From Sclerotinia nivalis (lineage: Eukaryota > Ascomycota > Leotiomycetes > Helotiales > Sclerotiniaceae), in assembly GCA_029531795.1 (NCBI GenBank), contig JAPEIS010000013.1, forward strand, positions 992,001-1,056,000: a stretch of DNA of 64,000 nucleotides, written 5' to 3'. Position numbers and translations under genes: made by a program. Position 1 is the first letter of the stretch. Every line of letters begins with the position of its first letter. This document shows, piece after piece, positions 12,759-24,400 of this stretch. Under the pieces are notes generated by a model, which was not told where the DNA came from, did no database searches, and was given only the letters and a program-made list of their open reading frames with translations.

Positions 12759-15700
12759 ATGGGTCCTATAAAGACCGCAAATTTACCCATCATCCCCTTG
12801 GCAATAGGTACCGTCCTACTTCCTGGGATAGTCCTTCGCATCCCAGTATCTGGTCAGCGAACAGATATCCCAGCTTTGCTGTCAGGAGTTTATAGCAGAG
12901 CCGCTTCGACTACACCGAGTCAGCCATTAGATAGTGTCAATATCGCTTGCGTTCCTTTGAACTCGCCGTTCCTCACTCAAGATGGACAGAAGATGATCAC
13001 TGGAGACGAAAAAGCCCCACGAACCAAAGAACGATCAGATATCAGACCATCTAGTGCTACAAAGGATGATCTGTTTGGATATGGAGTGGCTGCCAAAATA
13101 TCTGGGGTGGAGGGCACAACCGGCCGTTCAGGGGAATTCGCCCTGTTGGTTGAGGGTGTGGCCAGGATCAAAGTGGACAGGATAACACAAGAGAGACCAT
13201 ACCTTGAAGGAGAAGTTACATATCTATATGATGAAGGTGAGGAGATGTACTCTTTTCTAAACATAGTATATACTAAACTTTGCAGACGTATCTACTGAGG
13301 ATGATGCCATCCAGGAACTTTTCCCATATCTTAAACAACTATCACGAGAACTTTTGACCCTCCTACGACTTTCATCTCTCCTACCTCGAACATCTGGTGG
13401 GCTTTCCCCAGTACTTGCTCGCCGCCTCGAACTATTTATAGCAAAGAAGGATATATCAGACGCCGGAACTTTGGCAGATTTCATGACGAATGTGGTTGAG
13501 GCATCGTTGGAGGAAAAGCTACTTGTTTTAGCTGCACTCTCAACTAAAGACCGCCTCGAAAAAGCAATTGTTTTACTTCAACGTCAAGTGGCCAGTATCA
13601 ACAATAATGTGAGAATCACAACCGTCACAACTTCCAACATCCCCGCAAATATAGATATTGAGCAATTCAACAAAGTGAATGGACATCGTGTGCGAAGAAT
13701 AGGGATGTCGGGTGTGCCATTGCCGCCCAGTATGGCAGGTAATGGGGGATCTCAGGATGATGAACAAGAGCCTGATGAGATTGAGGAGCTTAAGAAGAAG
13801 ATTGATAATGCAAAGATGACACCCGAAGCAGCCAAGGTTGCAGATCGAGAACTGAAAAGATTGAAGAAAATGGCACCAGCTCAGGCTGAGTATCAAGTCT
13901 GCCGGAATTATTTGGAGAACTTGATTGAGATACCGTGGTCTGAAATAACTGAAGATCAACTTGGCGTCGATACATTATCGAGGGCTCGTAAACAACTCAA
14001 TGACGATCATTATGGGCTGGAAAACGTCAAGAAGAGACTACTTGAGTATTTGGCGGTTCTGAAACTCAAGCAAAATACTAATGATGAGATTAATTCACAG
14101 CTTGCCAAAGCAGAGGAAGAAAATGCAACAGCAAAAGTTGAAATCCTCAAGAACAAGATGTTCGATAAATCGCCGATTCTACTCCTTGTTGGCCCTCCAG
14201 GAGTAGGCAAAACTAGTTTAGCAAAGTCAATTGCTACTGCCTTGGGTCGAAAGTTCCATCGAATTTCTCTCGGCGGCGTTAGAGATGAGGCGGAAATACG
14301 AGGTCACCGCAGAACATACGTGGCAGCAATGCCCGGGTTGATAGTGAATGGCCTGAAAAAGGTCGGGGTGGCAAATCCTGTCTTCCTGCTTGATGAAATC
14401 GACAAGGTTGGGTAAGTAACGTCGGTTGTCTCTGGGAGCTTTTGTAGCTGACCCCTCCTCTAGCACGTCCAATTTCCATGGCGACCCCTCGGCTGCCATG
14501 CTTGAAGTTCTAGATCCCGAACAAAACCACACATTCACGGATCACTATGTCAATATACCTATCGATCTTAGTAAAGTTCTTTTCATTGCCACAGCGAATA
14601 GTTTGGATACCATCCCTCCACCACTCCTTGATCGTATGGAGACAATTAGCTTGTCAGGATACACGACACTTGAGAAGAGACATATCGCCTTGCAGCATCT
14701 AATCCCAAAACAGCTCCGCACAAGTAAGCCTTCACAATCAGCTGAGAATATTGTATACGGCCACTGACGCTGTGTAGATGGGCTCGGAGATGGACAGGTC
14801 GAGTTCAACCAAGATGTTGTGTCCAAGATCATCGAATCGTACACTCGCGAATCAGGGTAAGCATTGATGGCATAATTTCCTCTCCCCTATAGACCGAAGC
14901 ATTCTATACGCTATCAGTTTAAGCTCGCCACTGTCAAGCACCATTATAGTAACGTCACTGACAACCTAAACTCTTAGTGTCCGTAACCTTGAGCGAGAGA
15001 TTGGGTCCGTATGTCGTGCCAAGGCGGTAGAATATGCGGAAGCGAAGGATTCGGGACAAACGGGTAGAGGCTCTTTCCGCATGATACTTAGCCAGCGAAT
15101 ACTGACAAGTCTTACAGAGAAGTACAAACCACAGCTGTCCTTGGAAGACATCGAGGAAATTCTGGGCATCGAGAAATTTGACGAAGAAATTGCCGAAAAG
15201 ACAAGGTTTGCCCTCCATTCACTCTCATTAGTCTTCAGAATTGAGACTTCCTGGCTTAAGCCTCTGTAAGGATGTAAATACTAACTACAATGCTAGCCGT
15301 CCGGGAATTGTCACAGGTCTCGTGGCCTATAGTTCTGGTGGGAACGGCAGTATACTTTTCATAGAAGTGGCCGATATGCCAGGGAGCGGCAGCGTGCAGC
15401 TAACAGGGAAATTGGGCGATGTACTAAAAGAGAGTGTGGAGGTAGCACTAACCTGGGTGAAAGCTCATGCGTACGAGCTGGGTTTGACGCATGACCCATC
15501 GGAGAACATCATGAAGAATAGAAGTATTCATGTGCACTGTCCTTCAGGGGCTATCCCAAAGGTTTGTTTTCCCATGATGTTGTGTTATAATCCACTAATG
15601 GATCGACCAGGATGGCCCATCTGCCGGTATGGCACACACTATTGCACTTATTTCGTTGTTTTCCGGCAAGCCTGTGCCCCCAACTATGGCAATGACGGTA

Positions 15701-16126
15701 AGTCTTACTATGCAATGCTCGTATGTTCATGGTCACTAACATCCTATAGGGTGAGATCTCCTTGCGTGGACGTGTTACCGCCGTGGGTGGTATTAAGGAG
15801 AAGCTTATTGGAGCTCTTCGTGCCGGTGTTAAGACTGTATTATTACCCGCAAACAATAGGAAGGAGCAAGTTCTTCCCCCTCCCCAAAATAGCCAGCACA
15901 CTAACAATATTCAGTATCAAGGATGTTCCCCAAGAAGTCAAGGATGGCCTGGAGATCATTCACGTCAGGTATGAGTTTTATCATTTCCCTCATCCCATTC
16001 ATTTACTAGCTTTCATGTGGAAACTGACATGCCACTAGACACATCTGGGAAGCGATGCGATACGTCTGGCCTGAAGCACATTGGCCGGGCGAGGAGAATT
16101 CTGCGGGTATTGAAAGTCGTTTGTGA
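12759..16126 (+). CDS. pln: Peroxisomal Lon protease
   Basis: ATP-dependent serine protease of 926 residues that degrades damaged or oxidised proteins in the peroxisome matrix. Ten exons: 12759-13236, 13286-14411, 14464-14723, 14778-14856, 14978-15205, 15297-15561, 15611-15697, 15750-15865, 15915-15968 and 16039-16126; the total length is divisible by three. The N-terminal substrate-binding domain starts with [20 protein letters not shown]. The AAA+ module has Walker [10 protein letters not shown], the [20 protein letters not shown] block and Walker [12 protein letters not shown]. The protease domain has the catalytic Ser in KDGPSAGMA (TCT at 15620) and the catalytic Lys in VGGIKEK. The protein ends Ser-Arg-Leu, a type 1 peroxisomal targeting signal, which separates it from mitochondrial Lon/Pim1, and no mitochondrial presequence is present. 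Intron 8 (15866-15914) is GC-AG. The gene is unusually intron-rich for this window. Confidence 0.95.
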
Positions 16127-16950
16127 TTTTGATAATCATATCAGATCCGAAATCTCCCGGCGGCACCATGGTTGTGTAATCTTGACGGAAATTGTCCGCT
16201 AATAAATTGCCTATTTCCTCGCTTCTTTTAAATGATACGATCACAGTTAGCGTTTCGAGCGAAAGCACAAAGTATATAAGCTAATATTGCCTTCTTGTGT
16301 ATGTTTACTTTTTTTTTTAGCGCGCGTTTGGGTACTGAGCTACTTGTTGGATGGGCGTTATTGTATAATCCCGAGGGATTCGGAGATCATCGTACAAACC
16401 TATATAGGCACTCGCCGCTATTTACCAAGTTCAAAAATCAAATCGTGGAGTTAAATAAGAATTTGTCGGAGCATATGTTATCAGTATAATCGGTAATACT
16501 TGCCCTCCTGAAATTGACTCTAAATCTACGATTAGGCTAGGGAATTTCCTTTCCTAAAGACTTGTCTGTACTCGATAGTGAATTTCGGATTATTTTAAGG
16601 AGCTTTGGATTTATCTGACGAGGAATACGGAGGAGTTTGTATATCTTATCTCATTTAGGTTCTAGTGTTCTAGTGTTCTATAGTTATGGTGAGTATTGTT
16701 TTTGATGGGGTTGTAGTTCGTGGTTTGTATTCCGTTGTTGAAGAAAGTGCCTCTTCATGAGATATGAGATAGGCAATACGGATACAAATGCAATTATTGT
16801 TTTCATGGATTTAATGTATATTTTTATTTTTATTCATTGTACTAATGCACTGTGGTTTACAATGTCGTTTATGATGACATTTGGTTAATGGGGTAGGTAG
16901 GTATTGATAGTATGCTTGAATAGTTATTACGTGGTTAAGATGAGAAGGCC
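16127..16950. other. Lon 3' flank
   Basis: AT-rich 3' region of the Lon gene, with a TCTAGTGTTC direct repeat near 16660-16680. No gene is recognised. Confidence 0.5.
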
Positions 16951-16951
16951 G

Positions 16952-17018
16952 AGAAAGAAGATGAAAGGAGAGAAAGATGAAAGGAGAGAAAGATGAAAGG
17001 AGAAAGGAGAAGATAGGA
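16952..17018 (+). repeat. Purine-only tandem repeat (16-nt unit)
   Basis: Two exact and two degenerate copies of AGAAAGATGAAAGGAG lie head to tail. The plus strand is almost entirely purine with occasional T. Confidence 0.8.
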
Positions 17019-19080
17019 GCTAGGTTAGTGTGTTAATGTATTAGTATGTTAATATTAGCATAACTCTACGTATGCGTCAACACGGAAAACGGAAATACAA
17101 AACTACAAACACGGGAGAGGGAAGGGGCGTAGGTAGGTAGATGGCTATGGTATGGTATGGTACGTACCTCGTCGCTCTATATATATGATGGTACGATGGT
17201 ACGGGAGTACGGGGGTACATGGGGGGTGTACAATGGTATGAGTTTGCGGATGGTATAGTGGCGATGTAGGAATGGGAATGGTGGGGATTTGCGAATGAAG
17301 TAAGGGAGGAATGCATTGTGCGTGTGTAATACGCAATATGCAAGAAGCCGGAATTTATGCTGTGTGCGGTACAGCTGGCTTGTTAGTGGTGGATGAGCTG
17401 AGGTGAGGTGAGGTGGAGTTTGTGTGAGGAGTTTGTGTGAGGAGTGGGCGGAGTGGGTGCGTGGGTGCACGACATGAACATGAACATGCGGAAGGGATGA
17501 ATGTTGAGAGGTTAGGGTTAGCAGAGCCAGGAGATCGGTGTCGGGTGTGGGCTCCGAGATCGGTGTATGAGGTGGAGGCGGAGGTTGGGGGTTTGGGATT
17601 TGGGGATTGGGGTTGCTGGATGCCTATGTGGTGTGCATGATTGGGCTATAGGATGGATCATTGATGGATGGACTCCTTAGTTCTTTGGAGACTCACGTGC
17701 GGTTTTACTTTTGATGCGTGGTTTGGATACAGGATACAAGGATACATCATACATGAGAGGTACGTACGTAAGTGAGTAAATAAGTAAGTAAGTAGATATA
17801 AGAAATTGACGGAGATAACTATAATTGTATTGTTCAATGTGTCTAGTGTCTGGTGTCTAGTATCTAGTACTGACTATACTAGTATCTATCCCCCCAGATA
17901 ATTCCTCACATCGCAGTCTGCATACATCTAAGTATATATATACATACAATATACATATCCAATAAATAACCGCAAACACAGAGTGAATTAAAACACTATA
18001 TAAGATATAATAAGTACCACAACAAACTTCTTCAAAAAGATGAAGTTTTAAATTATTTTTTATTCTTAAAGGGATGCTATCTGATACGATGCAGAGGGAA
18101 GTGAAGTCAGGTTTGTTTGTATATATGTATGTATATATGTATATGCAGTGTGGGTGTATAGGGTATATAGGGAGTATATGGAGTATAGGTGCTGTTTTGA
18201 GGGTGAGGGTGAAGGTGAGGGTTATTTGCTGGGTTTGTGTAGCGGGGGTAATCGGTGAGATGTTAGGGGTTAGAGGTTAGAGGTGGTGAGTATGGATTTG
18301 TGTATGGGATTGAGGAGGGAGGGGGGGTTAGTGGTTAGGGAATAGGTTACAAGTCAGAGTATGGATGAAAGGGATGATATTTGGTGAGGTTGTGTTTATG
18401 ATATTATATTCGGTATGGATGAATTAGGGGACTGATTGTCTAGATAAACGGAAGAAAGAAAGAAAGTATAGTAGTTATTACGAAGTTATCACCTAGATAA
18501 TTAATCATCACAAAAATACTCATACAAATAAAAATAAACATGCATATCCCCACCCGCCCAAATATCATCGATACACCAAAACCCACCACTCGGTGAGCCT
18601 AGCGCTCTCTCTTGATTAAATATACAACATCCCACATCACGCATCACGCACCACAAGCGAAGGAGCATTTCACCCCCCTTCCCACGCATGAAGAAATTAC
18701 ATTGTGCTGCATGCATGGCAACACGAACCATGACAGGGAAGTTCGGTATGTTCCTGATTTTCGTGTTTCCATTGATATTGATGGAGTGATCGGACGGGAG
18801 CGGGGTGCTTGCAGAGATGTCGGGTGGGTGCAGGTTTGGTTGAGGCTGAGGGGTTGGAGGATGGGAGGATGGGAGGATGGGTGGTACTTTGGTACTTTGG
18901 TGGGAGGAAGGTTAGGAGTTTGTGCGGAGAAGGTTGGGGATTGGTAAGTAGGAGTGATGTTTTTGGATATGGGATAATATACTTGTGAATATGCTGGAGT
19001 TTTTGTGTAGAGATTTGGCGAGATGACAAAAAAAAAGAAAAAAAAAGAAAGAAACGGGAAGTTTTCTCACCCACCAGTGG
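17019..19080. other. Strand-asymmetric, G/T-rich gene-free block
   Basis: The plus strand is strongly biased to G and T from about 17100 to 18440, flips to C/A-rich near 18500-18720, then returns to G-rich until about 19000. Microsatellite-like runs occur (TATATG, GTAAGTA, GATGGGAG). Open frames here are compositional by-products, without domains. Confidence 0.5.
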
Positions 19081-22000
19081 AATGTTTGTTGGGTATTCTA
19101 CTTGTCAACTGTACCTCACAAAGTTTGCAGAAGTTCGTTCGATCATCCAATATGAGTGCGTGAAGCATGTGGCGCAATCTCATCAGATTATCAATTTTGT
19201 TGGCGAAGTCTAGAGCGATACCAATCAACGTTCACTGCTATTGTGGCGCCCAATATGGATTCCGAAGATAATCTACCATAGTATCTCTTGTTTCGTCTCA
19301 CCACGTGAAAAGATTTTCCACGTTATCACACATCTGGTGTGATACAAAAGGTTGTACACATATCCACATCAGGCCAGATTTCCCGAACAGGAGAGGTGGC
19401 CCAAAAGGGGTGTGCAAAATAATCACGTATGTCTCTTGCAAGTTCCTTGATCCATGTCCGTCACAATTGGACGTAAAGCGAGCAATCAAGGGCTAGCAAT
19501 ACACAAGAGATATAACCCAAAAGAATATAGTCAACATGTCTCGGAATCGCGAGTTCCAGAGACTGAGACATCGGAAAGATGGAAAACTGAGACAAAAAAC
19601 GCACAATCGGGTGGAACAGTGAAACTTGAGCTCACGAGTATGCGAGGAACAAATGATCGTCACCGGAGGTAATAAATCGGAAGGAGAATATGTGTGTCTT
19701 ACTTTGACAAGACGAAAGGAGTGGAACAACGTGCTAGACTATAGTCACGTGTATGTGACCAGAATTTATCAGTCTGACAAGTTCGATCGCCCGGAAGTTT
19801 GGGCCCTCAAGGCCTGTATTCTAGGTATTGTAAGGATAGGGCATTGAACAGGGCTAGATGGATCTTTCTCAATCTCGGCTCTTGTATGGACTTTCATATG
19901 CGACGGGTATTCTCGAAACCGAGACTAGGAAGCTCCATCTACAGCTTCAAGCGGGTATGGATTGAGCCAGATCGACAAAGATCTAAGCTAGTGGTCTCAG
20001 TTAGATATTTTTAAAGCACGATAGATCTGCTAAAGCTATCGTTAAGCTAGAAATCATTTTAGTCGCGAATGATCCGATACAGTATGCAAATATGCGGCCT
20101 TGGTGGGTGCTGCGTATTTGCGGCTGCGCTTTTGTGGGTGGATTGCAGAGTCATAAAGTTGAAGTTCCACCTCCTAGTAGGACTACAACGGGTGGCTCAA
20201 CTCACTAACCATTCGTGGTACGCCGGAGCCATGATCTTGATTTCCGGGACAATCACTATACTTGGATATATAGTATATAGTGTCAGGCTGTAACCATAGG
20301 TAGTATCACTTGCGATAGCGAACGTCATGCTTCTTCTTCGAAGTAGCAAATCTTGGCTCTGAGATGGGGTATCTCCAGATGGGAGACGGGATGTTCCACG
20401 GACGGAAAATTCGACGTCTCAATAGCCTGAGTTGATAGTTCCGGAAGTGACATGAATTAGGATATGGAGTTCCTCTTAAGGATGATCTACCGGAAGATTT
20501 TAAAAACTATGGAGCATCGACAGTGCTAGTCGTGGGGTTTTCCCGTGAAGCTCTTCGGCATTAAGTTTGTCGTGAAGATCATAGCGATCCATTGCTCCAT
20601 GTCGGATATGAGGGCTTAAGATGGTGCTAGTCCCAAATGACAATCTATTGTTTGTCTCATTAAGAGTCGAGAGATTCTTTTCAGTCTTTTAGATTATGCG
20701 AAATATTCAATGTCCGTGCTTCGCAGGACAATGGAATGGAAAAAGTCGGTGCGCTTACTTCATCGGGCCTCATCTGATGTTAGGAATTGACAAAGTGGCA
20801 TGGTTGAGATATCTGAGGATTCCCCTCTATTGAAAGTTCTGGGACACTATCAACGTCCGTTCACCCTCTCGTTAACAACTTAAGTCATCAGCCTATCGAT
20901 TTTGATGTAGTGTATTAGCCACCGCTATGATATAACTAGTTAAAAGAAATGCACACCATCACCCATTAAAGCGGGGGTCAACCCGAAAGCCGTTCGAATT
21001 ACTTGTACTATTCGTCCAAAGGTATAGTGTGGCTCAGCAATGACCACAATGTGTCAAGTCAGTGGAATTGATTGGCATTCACTAGATGCCAATAGGTAAT
21101 AATAAGATACGATCATAAACCGCACTTCCATAAATGGATATTTTTCGTTTTTTATCAAGTATGTATGTATAAGACGGCTGGGCTCGTTCATGGGCCAGTC
21201 CATTCCTATGTGCCATTCTTATGGACCATAATGTATAGTGGTGAAGTTATAAGTCGTGTGACGAGTAATGTATGTACAGAATAGGTAACTATTAGTCCTT
21301 CATCATGCTCGTCGCCAAATCTAGAGATAAAGTTGCAAAGAATCGTGAGATGTTGTTGTTGCTATGCAGCTGATGTCCATTGTAGTCAGCCTCACCCCCC
21401 ACACGTTCATACCGGTTCATGTGCTCCAAGCATTATGCAAGCCTTATGATCAGGCTGATGATTTCCTCCACACAGAATTCAACCAGCTTCGATAAGCCCT
21501 TAACCCACAATACCCGTAACACGACTTCGACCGGTCGTATACCTCCAATCATCGGCAATTCCGGTTCATTTTCTGATTTTTAGGCCCGAAATGGACGGCG
21601 TGGCTGTAAGATGGCGTACAATAGTCCAGCCTTCAGATGTATTGACTTCCCTTTCCCATAATGATCGGTGAAGCATTCCTTACTATTTTTTTCTTGTGTA
21701 AAACGTTGAAGATATCCATAAATCCCTGAATGAAGTTTAGACATTGACATTGAAACGCACAGATGGCACTAGAAGTGGTAGGTCTGCCAAGCGGTCTAGT
21801 ATACAGTATTATCTTCCCGTCATGCCTAGACTCTAGAACCGTAGTAAAAAGTGAGTAATGGAATAATGAAACGGGTATAGTTATTAGCATTGATCCATAG
21901 TTGTCCGTCCGTTATACTTTTATAAATCGATAAAAATTGACGTTGTTGGTTTGTCTAGTCCAATGCGGATATAAAACCCGCATTGATCTCCTCATCAATC

Positions 22001-24400
22001 AGCCCTTGGAATTGAAGTACTTATGTACCGGCAACATCCAACATCACGCTTTTCCCTGATCGTCAACTACTAACAGTCTCGCTACGTACCATCACTGACT
22101 ATAGGTTGTTCCCTACCATGCAGATCTTGACAATTTAAAAGCTATCAATGCCTGAACCAAACCGTCGGATTGATGGGAGTAGGTAGCTGCTGAAAGGTCT
22201 TTTGCTGACAGAATATCGACGCCGCAATGTATATGTCTCATGCAACCTGACTATACGTACTATTTTTCTTATGGCCTTGGTTCATGCCTCGATACCCCAT
22301 TAAATCTTGTTTCGAGATGCAATCAATTGGGTAAGACGAGGATGTTCATCAATATGTCAATGTTGCGTGCCGCAGTTTGGTACATTTGGAAACCTCCAAT
22401 GAAAGAAGTAATATGATTGGAGTTGACCAGGGAGAGGCTCGAGTGTGAAAGTGATAAATTCTCCGTTGAACCGCTTGTAATGAGATCTATTATGTCTTTA
22501 TGGTGCCGCACTTTGATGGATGCGGTATGCTCGTTTCGCACATCCGCATTGCTTAAAAGAAACCCGATGCTCCCCGCATTTACAGGCACTTCAGCCAATG
22601 ATTTCTTGGGTCATCAAACCAATTCTTTTTTCTGGGGTAACAATGCAAGTAGACCATCATTTTATCAATATCATTCTTACCCGTTTTGAACTTCGTAATA
22701 CGAACTACCAAGGGGTGAGTGAGCTTACTGTCCACGTCAGGCAACGGTGCTTGATGGTGTTGGTAATAAATTCTTTGCAAACCTGTCTCTCATGTCGATA
22801 CAATGGATACAGTAATCCACTATTGCACCAGTAAGTAAGCTCCATATAGAATAGATATGACGCCGCTAAGATCTAAGAAAACTCCGAAGATATCATCATC
22901 CGAAAGAGAGAAGCGGAGATGCTACTGCAGGAAACTCGATAGCAATGCCAAAATTTGGAAGGGCTGTGATCGGAAAAAAAGAGTAAGAAAGGAATATCAT
23001 CTCCATATCAGTGTCGCGCCTATTAGACGGATGTAGCACATATCATTCCTGTGCTTTGACTGTGCTGTATGTGTAAGCCTCGGACCGTTGTCACTTTCAT
23101 GGAATGCGATTGTGTAGGGAATTAAAAAAGACCCTACTCTTTCTTTCCTTGGTCTTTGGGAGGGGGGGGGGGTGGAAATTCCAGGGGGGTGGGGGTTTTT
23201 TGCTAGAATCCGAGCCGAGACGAGAGTAGGTATATTTGCGAATTTGGCAATGGCACGATGTAATGATTCAATCACTGTACAGTAGTGTATCTCGTGGGTC
23301 GGTCGATCTGATCCAGTAATCCTTCCCATTTCAAGGTTCAGAAGGGGTGAGATAAGAGGGGCAGCGATTATATTACGATGCTCATATAGGTCCAGGGTCG
23401 ATTCGGTTATGCGAGGAATAGAACACCTCACCGAAGATTTTGCTTGGAAATATCGATAATGCTTATATTTATAACTCATACCGGTAGTCATTACATACGG
23501 AGTAGTATCAACCATAATCACAATCAAGAATGAAGTACTTACTTGCTACGAAATTTTTCGACTAGATGAAGTATTGGTCATGCATCAAACAATAACAAAA
23601 TGTCAAGGTATTTAACCTTACCTAGCAGAACAAGACGTCTGCATCCATCAGGTGTGTGTAACCCACCTTGCCATATAATACAGCCAAACGTTTGATGGGA
23701 AAATATATTAATTGCTGGGTCGGGAAATTGTTAGGAACCTGCTCAAGCTTTATCTAGCCAGCTTTTGAACGTTGAAAATATACACACGACAAACTGGGCT
23801 TTACCGAAGCCCAAATCGATTATTTTACAAGTTATGGTAGGTTGGTATATGTTGGTGATAGATACCGAGGTATTTTGTAGAGATTGTACTGGTTTTTGTT
23901 GGTTATTTCGCTTGTGTTGATTGCCCTGTTAAGTTTTATTTTTATTGAAGAATGAATGGTTTCCTTCCCAATCGCAAATCGCGGTCTGTCTCGTGAGGAT
24001 GGTCTTTGAACCGTGATTTGTGATGTCGGAGATCTCTTTGAGGAGTTTGTAGGATAATCGGAAAGTGTATTGATTTCTCTGGGGCCACAGTCATCTGATA
24101 TTTACTGCTGATAAATTATAGTAGTATTCATCTAGGCTCAGGGTTATTTTTATCTTTGCGTTTACAGTTCTAATCATCGTCTACCTACTCATCTACAAGC
24201 TTATAGATTATTCATAAAATCAATATCAAATGTCGCGAATTCCGGATCAACTATATCTTGATAAGATAACGAAGTCTCTCATCTACTTACTCTGTATTAC
24301 ATCTAATCTAATTATAAAACAGTGTTGAATATTTGAATATTTCGATACGCGGATTGCTGCACCTGGAAGTCAGGTTAATCGCACTCCCTTGAGTGTCCTT
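19081..24400. other. Gene-free 5.3 kb of balanced composition
   Basis: Base composition looks ordinary, not heavily RIP-degraded. Open frames are short (below about 180 codons), many begin with non-ATG codons, and none shows a domain, signal peptide or plausible splice chain. I recognise no transposase, reverse transcriptase, LTR or terminal inverted repeat. Confidence 0.45.
23158..23195 (+). repeat. Guanine-run cluster, G-quadruplex candidate
   Basis: Four runs of G (3, 11, 6 and 5 nt) lie within 38 nt on the plus strand, separated by loops of 1, 11 and 1 nt. This meets the usual G-quadruplex pattern. Confidence 0.75.

Noticed and set aside
22997..23527. 176-codon minus-strand frame
   Set aside because: It begins with TTG, runs through the guanine-run cluster and shows no domain.
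19081..24400. Decayed transposon
   Set aside because: No reverse transcriptase, transposase, long terminal repeat or terminal inverted repeat was found by eye, and composition is not strongly AT-shifted. A library search could still change this.
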